From Gongronella butleri (lineage: Eukaryota; Mucoromycota; Mucoromycetes; Mucorales; Cunninghamellaceae): DNA of 64,000 nucleotides. Of the stretch, positions 10,666-21,635 are shown piece by piece. Position numbers and translations under genes: made by a program. The stretch is taken from the NCBI GenBank assembly GCA_025201375.1, contig JAIWZP010000008.1, positions 1-64,000 of the forward strand, written 5' to 3'. The notes beneath the pieces are model-generated. The model was not told where the DNA came from. It did not search any database and worked only from the letters and a program-made list of their open reading frames with translations. Each line of letters starts with the position of its first letter. Position 1 is the stretch's first letter.

Positions 10666-12573
10666 TGTCTCTTTTTCATTTATCCCCCCTCCCCTCTTTG
10701 GCACTATTTTCTCGCATTTTGCATCTACTCCTCACAACTTCAATCTCTCTTTTGTTTCATACTGTAATGACCAGCATAGATTATGTCAAAATAAATAAAA
10801 AAAATTGACAACATAATAATAGGCATATGGGATAAAAAAAAAAAAAAAGGCAGCGCGTCCCGCCGACAGACAAACATTGCGTAAAAGACGTGACATTTTT
10901 TTTTTACGCGCTGACGCGCCATTCACTGCTTCACAATCGTGTTTTTATGCGTCACGCGATGCAGATGTGACAATGACTTCATGGAAAAAAAAAAAAAAAG
11001 AGAAATGCCATGAAAAAAGGACGCAAATCTGCAAATTTGAAATTTCTGGCGTTACAGCTATTTGATCCTGTTCAAGTTTTGATCCCGTTCTCTCTCATGA
11101 TCATCCAAAGTAGTGTACAAAGTGTCAGATCGCAAATGTTTAGCAACATGGAGAAGAAATAAACGAAAATTCACTTGTCGATCATGAAACTATGATTTCA
11201 TCTTCACGTCCAATTATTAACCAGCTGCCAGGAACACTTGGAATCGTCGTGTTTCTAGGTTCGACCATCAGCAGGTCCAAATCAGGATCCATTTAGACAC
11301 GTAGGTCGAAGGATTTCTCAAAATAGCTGGTTTTGGGAACAATCAGCTTTTTCAGTCGTCAGCAACGTACTGGGACGCGTCCAAGAGTGTCGTAACGAGA
11401 AATGGTAAGCTAGACACCCGCGAGGGGCGCGGTTTGACGCGGATGTAAGCCTTTTGGAACACGCAACATGTAAATCAAAAATTCGTCGTGTTGAGTCTCC
11501 TGACAGGAAAATGAAAAAATGGGTCCGCAAATTTGCGCCAAACGCACGCACAAGAGCACCCGAGAGGAAGAAACCCCGAAAATGCCAAAAACGACCGCGA
11601 TCCACCTGGTCATTGACGAGCAATGGGCAATATTGGATTAAAATTCAACAGCGAATTGCATGGAAAATACGCGCTCAGAATGCCGCGTCGACGCGTCAAC
11701 TAGCAAGAGAGACGCCGGTTGTACGTATTTCATTAGGAACAGGCGCGTCAAACTTAACGCTTGATGCGGTTTACTACGCGTCGAAAAACATTAATGATTT
11801 TGAAACCGTGTCAGAAATGCCAAAACTTCCGTTTTTTAGTGATCATCAATGTCTTTGTTTGCAGCAAGCCACGCTCTTTCTGGTGATATGATTTTCAGTG
11901 CGCTGTGGCAAATATTCGTTGAGTTTGACTTGCGATGAAAAATCGCAGTTTTTTGCGTTTTTTGTCACAACCAGTCAATGGACCCCATGTTTTTATGCCG
12001 TTTCTATCGGTTCCTGGAGTGACTGTATCATGTGGCTGGATGGCATGGCGATTCGAGGACCTAAATTTGACCATTTTCAGCTCCCTGATGGTCCCCTTGG
12101 AAAATCCGTGATTTTTGAAAAAGGTCATTGCGCGGCATCCAATGGCCGCAGATCTCCCGTGGTGTGCTCATATGGACGAGAAGACTCGCAAGTACTAGTT
12201 TAATAAAGAACAGCGAGTCTGCAGCTTGGAGTTTGTTGAACGATGATCAAATGACCTAAAACAAGCAGAAATCGCAATATTGTCAACAACCGCGTAATCG
12301 ATTACCATTTTCATGGTGTCGTAATATACTTGAGCAACCCCAGCAAATATCATGCACAAAGCAAAGCGTATGAAAAGGCACCAAAATGCCAAAACGCGCG
12401 CTTTTTGAGAAATGCGGATCAAAATTCCTTTTATTTCACTCGTGTAGGGCCACAGTATGATATATATATTTTTTTTACGCGCTGCTGATTTGATCCAAAT
12501 TCCACATCACGCATGCAGGCTTTATTTCTGCTGGAGATTTTTACGTGTTTAAAAGTGAAAATTGGGCGAAATT
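10666..12573. other. Gene-poor intergenic region
   Basis: 1.9 kb between the NAN1 and OSH3 stop codons. It begins with a 3' UTR-like AATAAATAAA element near 10790, then A/T runs, then mixed sequence with scattered ACGCG-rich patches (near 11390-11430 and 11670-11700). ORFs of up to 145 codons occur (11454-11891 plus strand), but their composition is erratic and no motif is visible. I do not call genes here. Confidence 0.6.
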
Positions 12574-13700
12574 TTACCAAAGTTCAAAGAGATCCTTTGG
12601 CCACTGGCCGGTTTCACGCGCGGTCCAGTATTCCTGGTTAAAGACCCACGACTTTGGCACGGTGTTGTCGGGCGAAACAAACGAGGGCTCATTGTACGGG
12701 TCGTCCTGCAAGGTGAACCAACGCGGGGTCCATTGGACACCCTGGATCTCAAATTGCTTGCGTCGCTCGCGCTGCTTTTGCTCGATGCGCTGCTTCTCGG
12801 CGTCGGCTTCGTCGACGCGGCCTTCCTCGTACAAGCGCTGGTCGGGGCGGAAGCGAGTGTCGGTGATGGGCAATTTGCCCTTTTCCAAGGACGTGATCTC
12901 GTTGAGCTCCATGCAGAAGCGCGTGAATCCATAATAGTTGGTATAGTCGTCGATGCCGGGCGAATTGGCGGTCCAGAGCACGGCCAGGCGGCGCTTGTCC
13001 ATGCCAATTTCTTCCGTCAGCTTGTCGCTCCACTTGCCGACGATGCGCTTAACCTTTTTGCCATTCTTGCTGTACACCGTCGCCACAATGTCATTGCGGT
13101 TCGTCGGCGCGCCAAACAGACCGCCGCCCGTGCCTTCCTTGAATTGCACAATCGCATACTCGCCCGTCGATTGATTCACCACCTTCATCTCGCCAGCATG
13201 CTCCAAGTACTTTTCGCCTGCAATCATGTTGCGCATCCAGCTGCTCGGCTTGGCGTACGTGAAATGATCGTCGCGTCCTTCCAATGTCACGTGAAACACG
13301 CCCTCGGTCATGAATTCCTAAAAGAACGAGAAAACATTAACCACAATAGCGCATTAAAAGAGCTTTTTTTTTTTTTTTTACCATAGATTTGCCCCAGAAT
13401 TTACTCTTGATCTTGGTGCATTGCCAATACTTGTAATTTTTGGATTCGGCGTGAGCAGCAATGGTCAATGGGTTGTGACACACTTTTTCAGCAACGAAGC
13501 GGAACCCCTTGTCCGGCCTAATATTCTCGTACGTTTCGGTCATCATGGGATTGAACGGCTATAGCATTAAATTAAAAAAGCAGGGTGAGAAAACATGTTG
13601 GGATTGTCACAAAGACGCGTGAGATTGGCACAAAGACGCGTAATTTTGGCAAAAGAACGCGCGTCATTGCCAACAAAAAAGGATGCATGCGATACATTGC

Positions 13701-13732
<32 letters not shown>

Positions 13733-15964
13733 TTACCTTGCGGCCAGTGCGATATTGAGACGATGCATAGCTGGAGATGGCAAAGACAGTGACATAGACG
13801 AGGCGTTCGAGGGGATCATCGAGCGTGGCGGCCTTATCCAGGAGTTCCGAATACTCGAGCTCCTCACACGCCTTTTGCAGCATGTTGATCGGCTCGTTCA
13901 TGCTGACGGGCATGGCAATAGTCGATAAATCCTTGCCCACGTTCTTGCGGAAGACCGATAATGCAGAGCCCACGTCGCTCGACGCGACACACGGCAGACG
14001 CTGGCGGCGCAGAGGGCATTCGGCTTGATTCGTCCAGTCCTTGGGTGCCGCGGCTTTTTTTTTTAAAAAAAAAGAAAGGGGGTCAGATCCACGTGACAAT
14101 GCGCGTCGTTTTATCGATTTTTCATTTTTTCAATTTTTTTTCTTGATTTTTTCGTTACCTTGGACGGGCGAGGGAGCCTCCTCTTCTTCTGGCTCGGGCT
14201 CTGCTTCATCATACTCGTCGTCCTCCTCTGTGGTTTCGCCGGCATCATCGACAACATGAACAGGTTCTTCATGATCGCTCAAATCAACGTCATTTGCGTC
14301 ATAGAACTCGTCCGAGGCGACCGAGTCGCGCGAGAACAGGCTGCCTGCATACTCGGCTTCTTGGGCAGTGATCTGTGCCTGTACTTGGGCTTGGGCTTGG
14401 GCTTGGGCTTGGTCGGCCGCCACATCGGGTTTGAACGGCATGGTGGGGGTGGTGGCGCGAATGGGCGATGCGAGTGCGCTGGAGGAGCCTGTGTTGGACA
14501 GAGGCAAGACGGTTTCCTGGATGACGTGCCATTGCTGATCCTGCGTCTCAATGGCAAGCTCCAAATCGTCGTGGATCGCGTCAAGTTCGCCAAGTGCCGC
14601 CGTGTCACCTTCTTTTTGCTTTTGCTGCTGAATCCATTGTTGCAAAGCTTCGAGCTTTTCCTTGAGTGTGGCGCTCCCTTGCAACCCGCGCGTAATGTCG
14701 ATGCGCGCCTTGTCACGTGCCACGGCAGACACGTGACGCGACTGACGCTTCATGCGCCATTCCTGGAAGCTCTCGACTTCGGTCTCGAGTCCCGACGCTC
14801 GATGCTTCTTGAGATGCTTCGTCCACGTCTCGTGATCCTCCTGCGACAGCGCCTTGAGATGATAGATCATCGTGCCAGAGTCAATGTGGATCGCCTTGGT
14901 CTTTGGTTGCGTTGAAATGCTGGAAATCCGGATTTGAATCATCCCGCGCGGCACACCCTGTGGCGACGTGGAATACGATAACACACCCGATGGAGACAGC
15001 GAAAACCAACGCTTCGCCCACCCCTGCATCTTTTTGCGCCGCTTCTTGAGAAGCCACCCCGTCAAATCCGCCGCGCCACCATGCCCGCTGCCCATCACCG
15101 CCGCAGCAGCCGCAGGCTCGCCTTCCGACAACGTCACCGACAACGTCAGAAGCTTGGGCGTGTTGCGCGAAAACGTGTTGTCTAGAATGGATACAATAAA
15201 AAAATTAAAAATAAAAAAGTTAAAAAAAATTGAAAAAAAAAAGTTGAAAAAAATTGAAAAAAAAGTCGCGTCCATTCGCATAAATTGTCCATGGAAAACA
15301 ATGAAAAAAAAATAGAGGCATTACCAAAGACAAGCACGTAATTGCCAGGCTCAGGCACAACAAGGGAGCCCTCGATCTTTGTTTGGCTCGAATTTGTATG
15401 TTGGATCGGGATAATTTCGCTAAAGCCCTGCTCACGCAGCTTCACGCTGGCCATGGACTTGGCGCGCGGCCGGCTGCTGCTGCTGTTGGTGACCGACAGC
15501 CCCGAATGCGTCGACACGGCGGATGACGCCATACCAGACTCACTTGCGCCTAATTAGGGAAGAAAAGGGGGGGGGGGAATGAGCATGATGGGCGGAAAAA
15601 GTGCTTGTTGCCGGAAGCATGACGTGCGCCACAAAGGCTGAGCGATCTGTTGCCGCCAAGGCCTCGTCCCTTTTCCCAGGCCCATAGGGAGCCCAATGGA
15701 TAGCAGTGCTCCTTTTTTTTCTATTCTTTTTCTTTTACCTCTTGCCAACAATTCTCCTGCGGGCAAAGACGCCTGGCGAACGGCGTGGGAGCGGAAATAG
15801 ACCTCGGATGATGACGGCAGAGGCTCCTGGCCATGGCGTTTGTACACTCCAAATTGAATGTTGTTGCGCTTTGTCGTAAAAGACCATTGAATCGAGGTAT
15901 TCTTCGTCGGCACGTACACGTAGTGCAGGTAGGTGTCACGCGGTTGAACCTGGAGCACCTCCAT
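12574..15964 (-). CDS. OSH3: Osh3-type oxysterol-binding protein (GOLD-PH-FFAT-ORD)
   Basis: Six exons on the minus strand: 15964-15739, 15549-15325, 15181-14159, 14053-13737, 13558-13382, 13317-12574; 903 aa. The N-terminus ([19 protein letters not shown] to about residue 185) resembles the GOLD-like domain of yeast Osh3. A PH domain follows ([20 protein letters not shown], about 192-290), then an FFAT-like motif EFYDAND (about 442-448) for binding VAP proteins at the ER, then the OSBP-related lipid-binding domain (about 520-860). Osh3 works at ER-plasma membrane contacts in PI4P metabolism. Oddity: the family fingerprint EQVSHHPP reads EKVCHNPL (His625, Asn626), so the second PI4P-binding histidine is replaced. 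An Ala-Gln repeat lies near residue 400. The 3'-most exon ends with the usual Trp-rich tail. Confidence 0.93.
14289..14309 (-). other. FFAT-like motif in OSH3 (EFYDAND)
   Basis: Encodes E-F-Y-D-A-N-D at about residues 442-448, next to acidic residues (upstream SD, downstream VDLSDHEEP). The FFAT consensus is EFFDAxE with acidic flanks, and conservative changes (Tyr for Phe, Asp for Glu) are tolerated in known cases. It predicts docking to Scs2/VAP on the ER. Confidence 0.75.
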
Positions 15965-16901
15965 GACAATGCTGATGATCGATGGCTCGGTGGAAAAGGA
16001 TAAAACAGGAGAAAAAAGAGTGGAAACACTTGCTTTTTTGGCTCCTTGGGACAGGTCAGGGTGAAACAAAAAGAAAAAGAAGTAAAAAAAAAAAAAAAAG
16101 AGGAATTGTGCTTTTTCTTTTTATAGCCAAACTCCGGTACAAAACATCAGGCAAAGGAGCAAAAGAGGGGGTGTCCGTGCAAAAAATGACAGCTTGGCGC
16201 TCAGGGGGTCGGAAAACGAGGGCCCAGCACCTTGTTTCTTGTGAGCGCTCGAATTGGATGCCTTTTTTGTCATCGACATCCTACTTTTTTTGGCATTGCG
16301 CAACGAGCGAGGGCTCTTGATCTTTGGGAAACCCCACACAGGTAAGCTCATTTTTCTCCATATTTCACGTGAAGGAAAATAGCATCTCTTTTTTTTTTCT
16401 TTTTTTTTTGGCAAGACATATGATTGTCATTGACAACCAATGGCCCAACAACTAATGTACGTGCATCGGAACACTTCTGTAATATCATCCTGGTGCCAAT
16501 GATTGATATTAAACCATTGTTTTGCCGCTCATCTTGCCCCCAATTGCTCTTGCCTGACTCATGGCGCTATTGCGAAAGACGCCTCAAAGCAACACAGCAG
16601 GACGATGACAGACACAGCATCACATTGGCGACGCGTTACACGACGTTGTCAAGTGCAAAGCGGCCACAAAACAAAATGATGCACGCTAAATTTAGCGAAC
16701 CCCTCTCCATGCTGCTACAGTACGCACCTGAACCATTTGAACGATGATGGATGGACATGATCGAAATTTACTGAAACAATAAAAAGATATAAAACGGGGC
16801 CAATGGCTAGACAAGAGAAACGCGACGCGCGACACGATTTGTTTTTTTCTGATTCGTGAGCGAAAAAAAAAAGCCCATCAAACAACTCTGGAGGGGAGAG
16901 A
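15965..16901. other. Intergenic region between OSH3 start and PEF1 end
   Basis: OSH3 upstream region and PEF1 downstream region, 937 bp. It holds A- and T-runs (16083-16099 and 16388-16410) and no supported exon. The first 100 bp upstream of OSH3 has an open frame without ATG, which I treat as 5' UTR. A TACAGTA motif occurs near 16718. Confidence 0.6.
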
Positions 16902-17848
16902 TTAAGCGTGCTGTCGCACAACAAGATCCAAAAACTAAAAGGAGCATAGAGATGAGCGCGACCAGGTTTTCTCTTTTTTTTTATCGACGTCCTTTTTCTC
17001 TCATTTTTTTCCTTTTTACCTGTTCATAGCTGATTTGGATGACGCCATCGAGGTCCGTGTCGAAGCTCTTAAAGGAGTCCGTGAGCGTTTTGACGGTGAC
17101 GCACGCCTGGACGAAATTGTCAAAAGAAACAGTGCCCTGGCGCTGCTGGACGCTGGTGCCGTAGCGGTCAAATTTGCGCATGAGGGTGCCGACAAACTTG
17201 TCCGAGACATTGAAGCCAAAGGAGCGCAATGCCTGCAGCATTTCGCCTTGATCAATGCTGCCACTGCTGTCGCGGTCAAAGTTTTGGAAACAGCGCTTCC
17301 ACTCGTCAATGTAGTTCCACAGGCCGCTGAATTCGTTAAAATTAATCGTGCCATTGTTGTCTACAGGGGAGCATGTCAATCGCATTGCTTCCAATTTCAT
17401 GTTTTTTCGATTTTTTTTTCTCGATTTTTTTTTTTTTACCAGTGTCGAACATGTTGACCATCATACGCACCGTTTCGCGATTGAAAGGGGACCAGTCACC
17501 ATTGATGAGAGCGCGCTGCAGCTCGTCAGCACTGAGTTGGCCCGAGCCATCGGTATCAACCGCCTTGAACCAGGACCAAAGTTGCGGATTGGCGCCAGGG
17601 GGAGGTCCTGCGGGGGGAGGAGGTGCATGACCTATGAGAAAAGAAGCGTGAGTCGCTGTTCATCTCGCTGACGACGCGTGTGTGAATATGCTTTTTATTT
17701 TTTTACCATAGGGTTGTTGGTGATACTGTTGCTGGGGTTGGCCGTAACCATATTGTGCCTGAGTTGGAGGAGGGGGTGGGTGGCCGCCCTGAGAAGGGTG
17801 GTTGCCAGGAGGAGGGGGAGGAGGGGGTTGCTGGTAGTTGTAGGACAT
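16902..17848 (-). CDS. PEF1: Penta-EF-hand protein (peflin/ALG-2 family)
   Basis: Four exons on the minus strand: 17848-17707, 17631-17440, 17360-17020, 16934-16902; 235 aa. A Pro/Gln/Gly/Tyr-rich N-terminus (MSYNYQQPPPPPPPG) precedes five EF-hand units: DTDGSGQLSADEL (canonical loop), DTDNNGTINFNEF (canonical), DRDSSGSIDQGEM (canonical), a degenerate fourth and a DTDLDGVI fifth. This pattern is that of penta-EF-hand proteins, cytosolic Ca2+ sensors that dimerise through EF5 and act at membranes and COPII sites. Yeast Pef1 is longer (335 aa), animal ALG-2 shorter. The last exon encodes only FLDLVVRQHA. PEF1 lies head-to-tail 237 bp downstream of NOT2. Confidence 0.92.
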
Positions 17849-18085
17849 GGCTGCCAAGAAAGAACAAAAAAGAAAAGAAAAAGTGTGGAAAATCCGCCCA
17901 TCCCAAAAGAAACCGAAAAAAAAGAGGCTAAACCGGCCATTGGTCGGCTGACGTGGCTCAGGTTGCAAAAAGGCAATTCGAGAGAAAAAAAAAAAAAAAA
18001 AAAGCGAAAAACCGAGAGATCGCGTGGCGGCGCGACAAAAAGGCGAAGCGCGCCCAATTGTTTCCCCTCGCTTAACTTTTTTTTA

Positions 18086-18921
18086 TTAAATCATGAGGCC
18101 ACGATTGGGAATGGATGCACCTGGTAATGCTGGTGGATTGCTATTACTGGGCATGGGCTGCTGTGGGTTGGGCTGCATGCGGTCCTCGATGCTGTCCCAC
18201 GACAATGTCCACTCGCGCTTGACTTTTTGCCACGTCGTTGGATCAAAGAAGCAAAAGACACCACGATCAATGCCATTGGCTGATGTTCTTCGAAACACCT
18301 GCACCGGTCGCCCATTCTCGTCTGCCTCCTTGGTCAGCCAGAGCCCCAGCTCCTTGTGGTATCGCCAATTGCGCGCAAACCTTATAAAAAAGAGGGGAAA
18401 ATAAGCAATTGGCCAAACTAAATCAATTTTTTTCAGTCTCTTACAGCTCTTGTGCGGCCGCTTCCTGCGCAATGTCCTTGGGCATGCAATAAAACACATA
18501 AAAGAGGATCTCGTCTGAAAAGGTGCGCATCCGCTGGTGTGCTGGTGGCGATGCCTGGACATTGCGATAGCACGATGGCAGGTAATAGCCGGGTTCCACG
18601 TGCAATCCCTGCGGCGCCTGCGTGTCGGACCATGGCGAGATGAACGTCGAGTATATGGAGCTAGGGGCGAAAAATGGTGTGAGTTTTTTTTTAAAAAAAA
18701 AAAAAAAGCCCAATTGCTCGTTTTTTCTTTGGCTTTTTACTCTGCGGTGTTCAAGTCTAAGCCGAGTGTTGTCAGGTCGCTGCCGAGGGCGAGCATGCTG
18801 CGATCAGGGTCGGTCATCCGGATGACACCTAGCAAGCCCAAAAGGCCGTATGGATTGCCGTCGGCGTGTTGCTTGATGTCCTCGGGCCATGCTTCGCTTG
18901 GCGGCTGATGCTGCTGATGCT

Positions 18922-18952
<31 letters not shown>

Positions 18953-19581
18953 TTGCGCTTGCTGCGCTTGCTGTTGTTGCGCCTGCTGCTGTTGCACTTG
19001 TTGTTGCTGCTGCTGTTGGAACGACGCCGCGTCGCGTGGCATTGATAGCGCATCTTTGCTTGCAAAGTGTTTGGAACCACCTTTGTGGAAAACAAGCCAT
19101 TAAAAATGAGGACGAATTGGCTAATTGGCTATTTGGGAACCCAAAATTGCTTACCATTCAAAGAAGCGAGGTTGTCCTGCCACGCGTCAGCAGCGCTTTG
19201 CTTAAAATCATTGTCGGTGCTTCGCAATGCTGGAAAATCGTCCATTGAAAAGGTGCGCTGCTGCGACATGAGGGACCCGGGACGCACATCTTGATGATAG
19301 CCCCCATTCTGCTGTGGCTGCTGCGGAAGACCAGCAAATGGACCACCTGAGACGAGAAAAAAAAAAGTGTCAGCAAACAAAAAACGCAACAAAGAGGATT
19401 TTTCATGTTTTTTTCTTTCTATTTTACCAGCCGTGGACGCATAGCTGATTCTGCTTGAACCATTCTGCAACATGGGGGCGGATGGGCTCATATTGGGTGT
19501 CAGGTTGGGTCGGTTGGCGGCTGGTGGTGTGCCAAGCACAGGAAAGTCGTTCAAGTCGACACCAGGTGTGGGGCGGAACAT
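18086..19581 (-). CDS. NOT2: CCR4-NOT complex subunit 2 (NOT2/CNOT2)
   Basis: Five exons on the minus strand: 19581-19428, 19346-19155, 19080-18741, 18660-18445, 18380-18086; 398 aa. The N-terminal half holds a conserved DDFPALR motif and a long Gln run (about 180-215). The C-terminal half is a NOT box: YGLLGLLGVIRMTDPDRSMLALGSDLTTLGLDLN, then SPWSD, HVEPGYYLP, FSDEILFYVFYCMPKD, and RNWRYHKELGLWLTK (segments listed separately by position along about 225-365). NOT2 binds NOT1 and NOT3/5 to build the scaffold of this cytoplasmic and nuclear deadenylation and transcription-control complex. The tail after residue about 370 is Pro/Asn-rich. It is divergent from the SH3 membrane protein gene, 285 bp between starts. 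Confidence 0.94.
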
Positions 19582-19866
19582 GATGAAGCAAAAAGAGAAA
19601 AACGAATGAAAAAGAAAAAAGAAAAACAAAACCGACCGCCGGAAAAAAATTTGCCTTTTGCAGCCCTCATTTCGTTTACAGTACCCCGCCCTTGATTCCT
19701 CTTTTTTTTTTTTTTTCTTGTTCTTGTTCCTCTTTTTTTTTCATCTTGTCCATCCGTCTTTTTGGTTGTTATTGTTGGGTTTTATTCTCTCTTTTTCTCT
19801 CGTTTTTGCTTTTCTTCTTTTTTTTTATTTCTTTTCTTGTTTCTCTCGTTGTATCCTCTTTTTTTC
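19582..19866. promoter_or_regulatory. Divergent promoter, NOT2 and SH3 membrane protein
   Basis: 285 bp. The NOT2 side is A-rich. The SH3 gene side is an almost continuous TC tract, with T-runs of 8-16 nt, ending at TTTTTTCATGG. It includes a TACAGTA motif near 19678. No TATA box is clear. Confidence 0.5.
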
Positions 19867-21570
19867 ATGGCGACCATTCACGCCAAGCGCTTGTCGCTCG
19901 TCGTGCTCTTTACTGCCCTCACGGTGCGTGGCCAAAACGACTCGTCGTGCCTGTCGCTTCAGGGTTCGACGGCGTGCCCTGCGTTTGCACACTATTACGT
20001 TGGTTTAGATGCTCTGCAGCGCTTTAATTTGGTTAACAGCACGGGGTTGCCCGCCATTAGTGCCCTGGACGAGGCATTGCAGCAATATGTCCACTCGCAA
20101 AACGATTATGCTGTGATTCTCGGCTGTAATGGCTCATCCACGCCGCCTTACGCACGCTACGCACTTTCCAGGATATGCACGGCCCTCATCCAGGAAACAA
20201 CGACTTCTCTGCCATGCAATTACAATCATTCCCAGCAGCCCATGCCTCTGTGCAGCGACACATGCAGCGCTTGGGTCCAGAGCGTTGCCAACATCACCAT
20301 CGATACCACTGTTTGCCCAAATCAACAAAATCGAAACCAATCTCTCGCTACCCTCGCCACTACTTGCTCATCTTGGGATGGTTATGACGGCACGGCGCCC
20401 AATTGCATCTCTGGCAGCGTCAACGAGCCATCGAATTGCGGCTTTGACGACAATACGAGCGGCGCGTGCACTTATTGTGGACAGAATGGCTCTGATCCAT
20501 GCTGTAAGAGTGTGTCTTGCCACAGCAGCCTATCGACGGCGGCCATTGTGGGCATTACGGTGGGCTGTGTCATGGCCGTCGTGCTGGTTGGCCTTGCCAT
20601 GTATTTCTTTTGTTGTAAAACCAAGAAACGGATACGCCAGGAGAATGGCTTTTCTTTTGCTACGTATACCGCGGCGTCCATGGGCGGCGACAAGGTGTTG
20701 CTCCAAAACGACCTGCCTGAACATCGCGCCTCCGATCCTTTTGACGATCATCACGAGATTATATCCTTGGCCGCAAGCATCCCGCACCAGCAGCAGCATC
20801 AACAGCATCAGCAGCAGCAGCAGCAGCAGCATCATACCATTGGAGCCACCGTACAAGCCGCGGCTCACAATCAATCGCACAATCCATTGCAAGCTGATGA
20901 CGACCAAAATGACGAAAACAACGACGATGTCGCTTTTGAAGAGGAATTCTACCAGGTGATACACCCATATCCACCACAAGTGGACGACGAGCTTGGACTT
21001 GAGGCCGGTGACATTGTATGCCTGGCGCTGCAATTCGACGACGGCTGGGGCCTCGGCTTCAATGTCACATCCGGCCAAAAAGGCGTGTTCCCCGTCGTCT
21101 GCGTTTCACGGATACCGCCCCGCGTACTCGAGCAGCTCTTGGGGGCCGATCCGCAGGACGCTGCCTCCTTTTCATCCAAGGTCCTCGTCGAGGACGAGCC
21201 ATGGCAGCAGCAGCAACAACAATTGCAACAACATCAATATCAACAACAACAAGATCAACTGCAACAACAACAGCAGCAGCCACACCCTCCACCGCCTGCT
21301 CACATCACCACCGCAACCACAAACACGCCCACACGCCCCCTCGCCACCGCAAGCCTAAGAAAAATCAGGGACGATCTTCGGCGCTCTGCCAGCATATCCT
21401 CTGCATCCATCCGCTCGTCCACTTTTTCCTCACCACGCCATCCCCTTGCTCGCACCGTCACCAATGCCTCCACCGCCATTCCAAAACGTACGGCAAGCAT
21501 CCGAAGAAACGATTTAGAGCCGTCCAGCCCCACCTCACCCACATTGAACACGCCTCTTGTCTCACAATAA
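19867..21570 (+). CDS. Single-pass membrane protein with cysteine-rich ectodomain and cytosolic SH3 domain
   Basis: Intronless, 567 aa from ATG 19867. A signal peptide (about 1-22, hydrophobic, ending VRGQN) is followed by a Cys- and Asn-glycosylation-site-rich ectodomain (about 23-220) that opens with CLSLQGSTACPAF and has paired cysteines (LCSDTCSAW, SGACTYCGQNGSDPCC) spaced somewhat like a Frizzled-type domain. One membrane helix lies at about 222-247 (AAIVGITVGCVMAVVLVGLA), then CCKTKKR. The cytosolic part has Gln/His repeats, an SH3 domain at about 358-418 (VIHPYPPQVDDELGLEAGD, then DDGWGLGFN and KGVFPVVCV), another Gln run and a Ser/Arg-rich tail. The architecture recalls fungal membrane SH3 sensors that recruit kinase or actin modules; the function here is inferred. 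It is convergent with IST3, 65 bp between stops. Confidence 0.85.
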   Translation: MATIHAKRLSLVVLFTALTVRGQNDSSCLSLQGSTACPAFAHYYVGLDALQRFNLVNSTGLPAISALDEALQQYVHSQNDYAVILGCNGSSTPPYARYALSRICTALIQETTTSLPCNYNHSQQPMPLCSDTCSAWVQSVANITIDTTVCPNQQNRNQSLATLATTCSSWDGYDGTAPNCISGSVNEPSNCGFDDNTSGACTYCGQNGSDPCCKSVSCHSSLSTAAIVGITVGCVMAVVLVGLAMYFFCCKTKKRIRQENGFSFATYTAASMGGDKVLLQNDLPEHRASDPFDDHHEIISLAASIPHQQQHQQHQQQQQQQHHTIGATVQAAAHNQSHNPLQADDDQNDENNDDVAFEEEFYQVIHPYPPQVDDELGLEAGDIVCLALQFDDGWGLGFNVTSGQKGVFPVVCVSRIPPRVLEQLLGADPQDAASFSSKVLVEDEPWQQQQQQLQQHQYQQQQDQLQQQQQQPHPPPPAHITTATTNTPTRPLATASLRKIRDDLRRSASISSASIRSSTFSSPRHPLARTVTNASTAIPKRTASIRRNDLEPSSPTSPTLNTPLVSQ

Positions 21571-21635
21571 TAATAAAAAAAAAGAAAAAGAGCATCACCC
21601 ACAACCTTGGTTTTATTCATTGGTTCTTTTTTTTT

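Noticed and set aside
11454..11891. 145-codon ORF in the 10.7-12.6 kb spacer
   Set aside because: No domain, erratic composition, no splice or promoter support.
14160..14915. 251-codon plus-strand ORF
   Set aside because: Antisense to the PH and linker exon of OSH3, which has clear domain motifs and splice sites.
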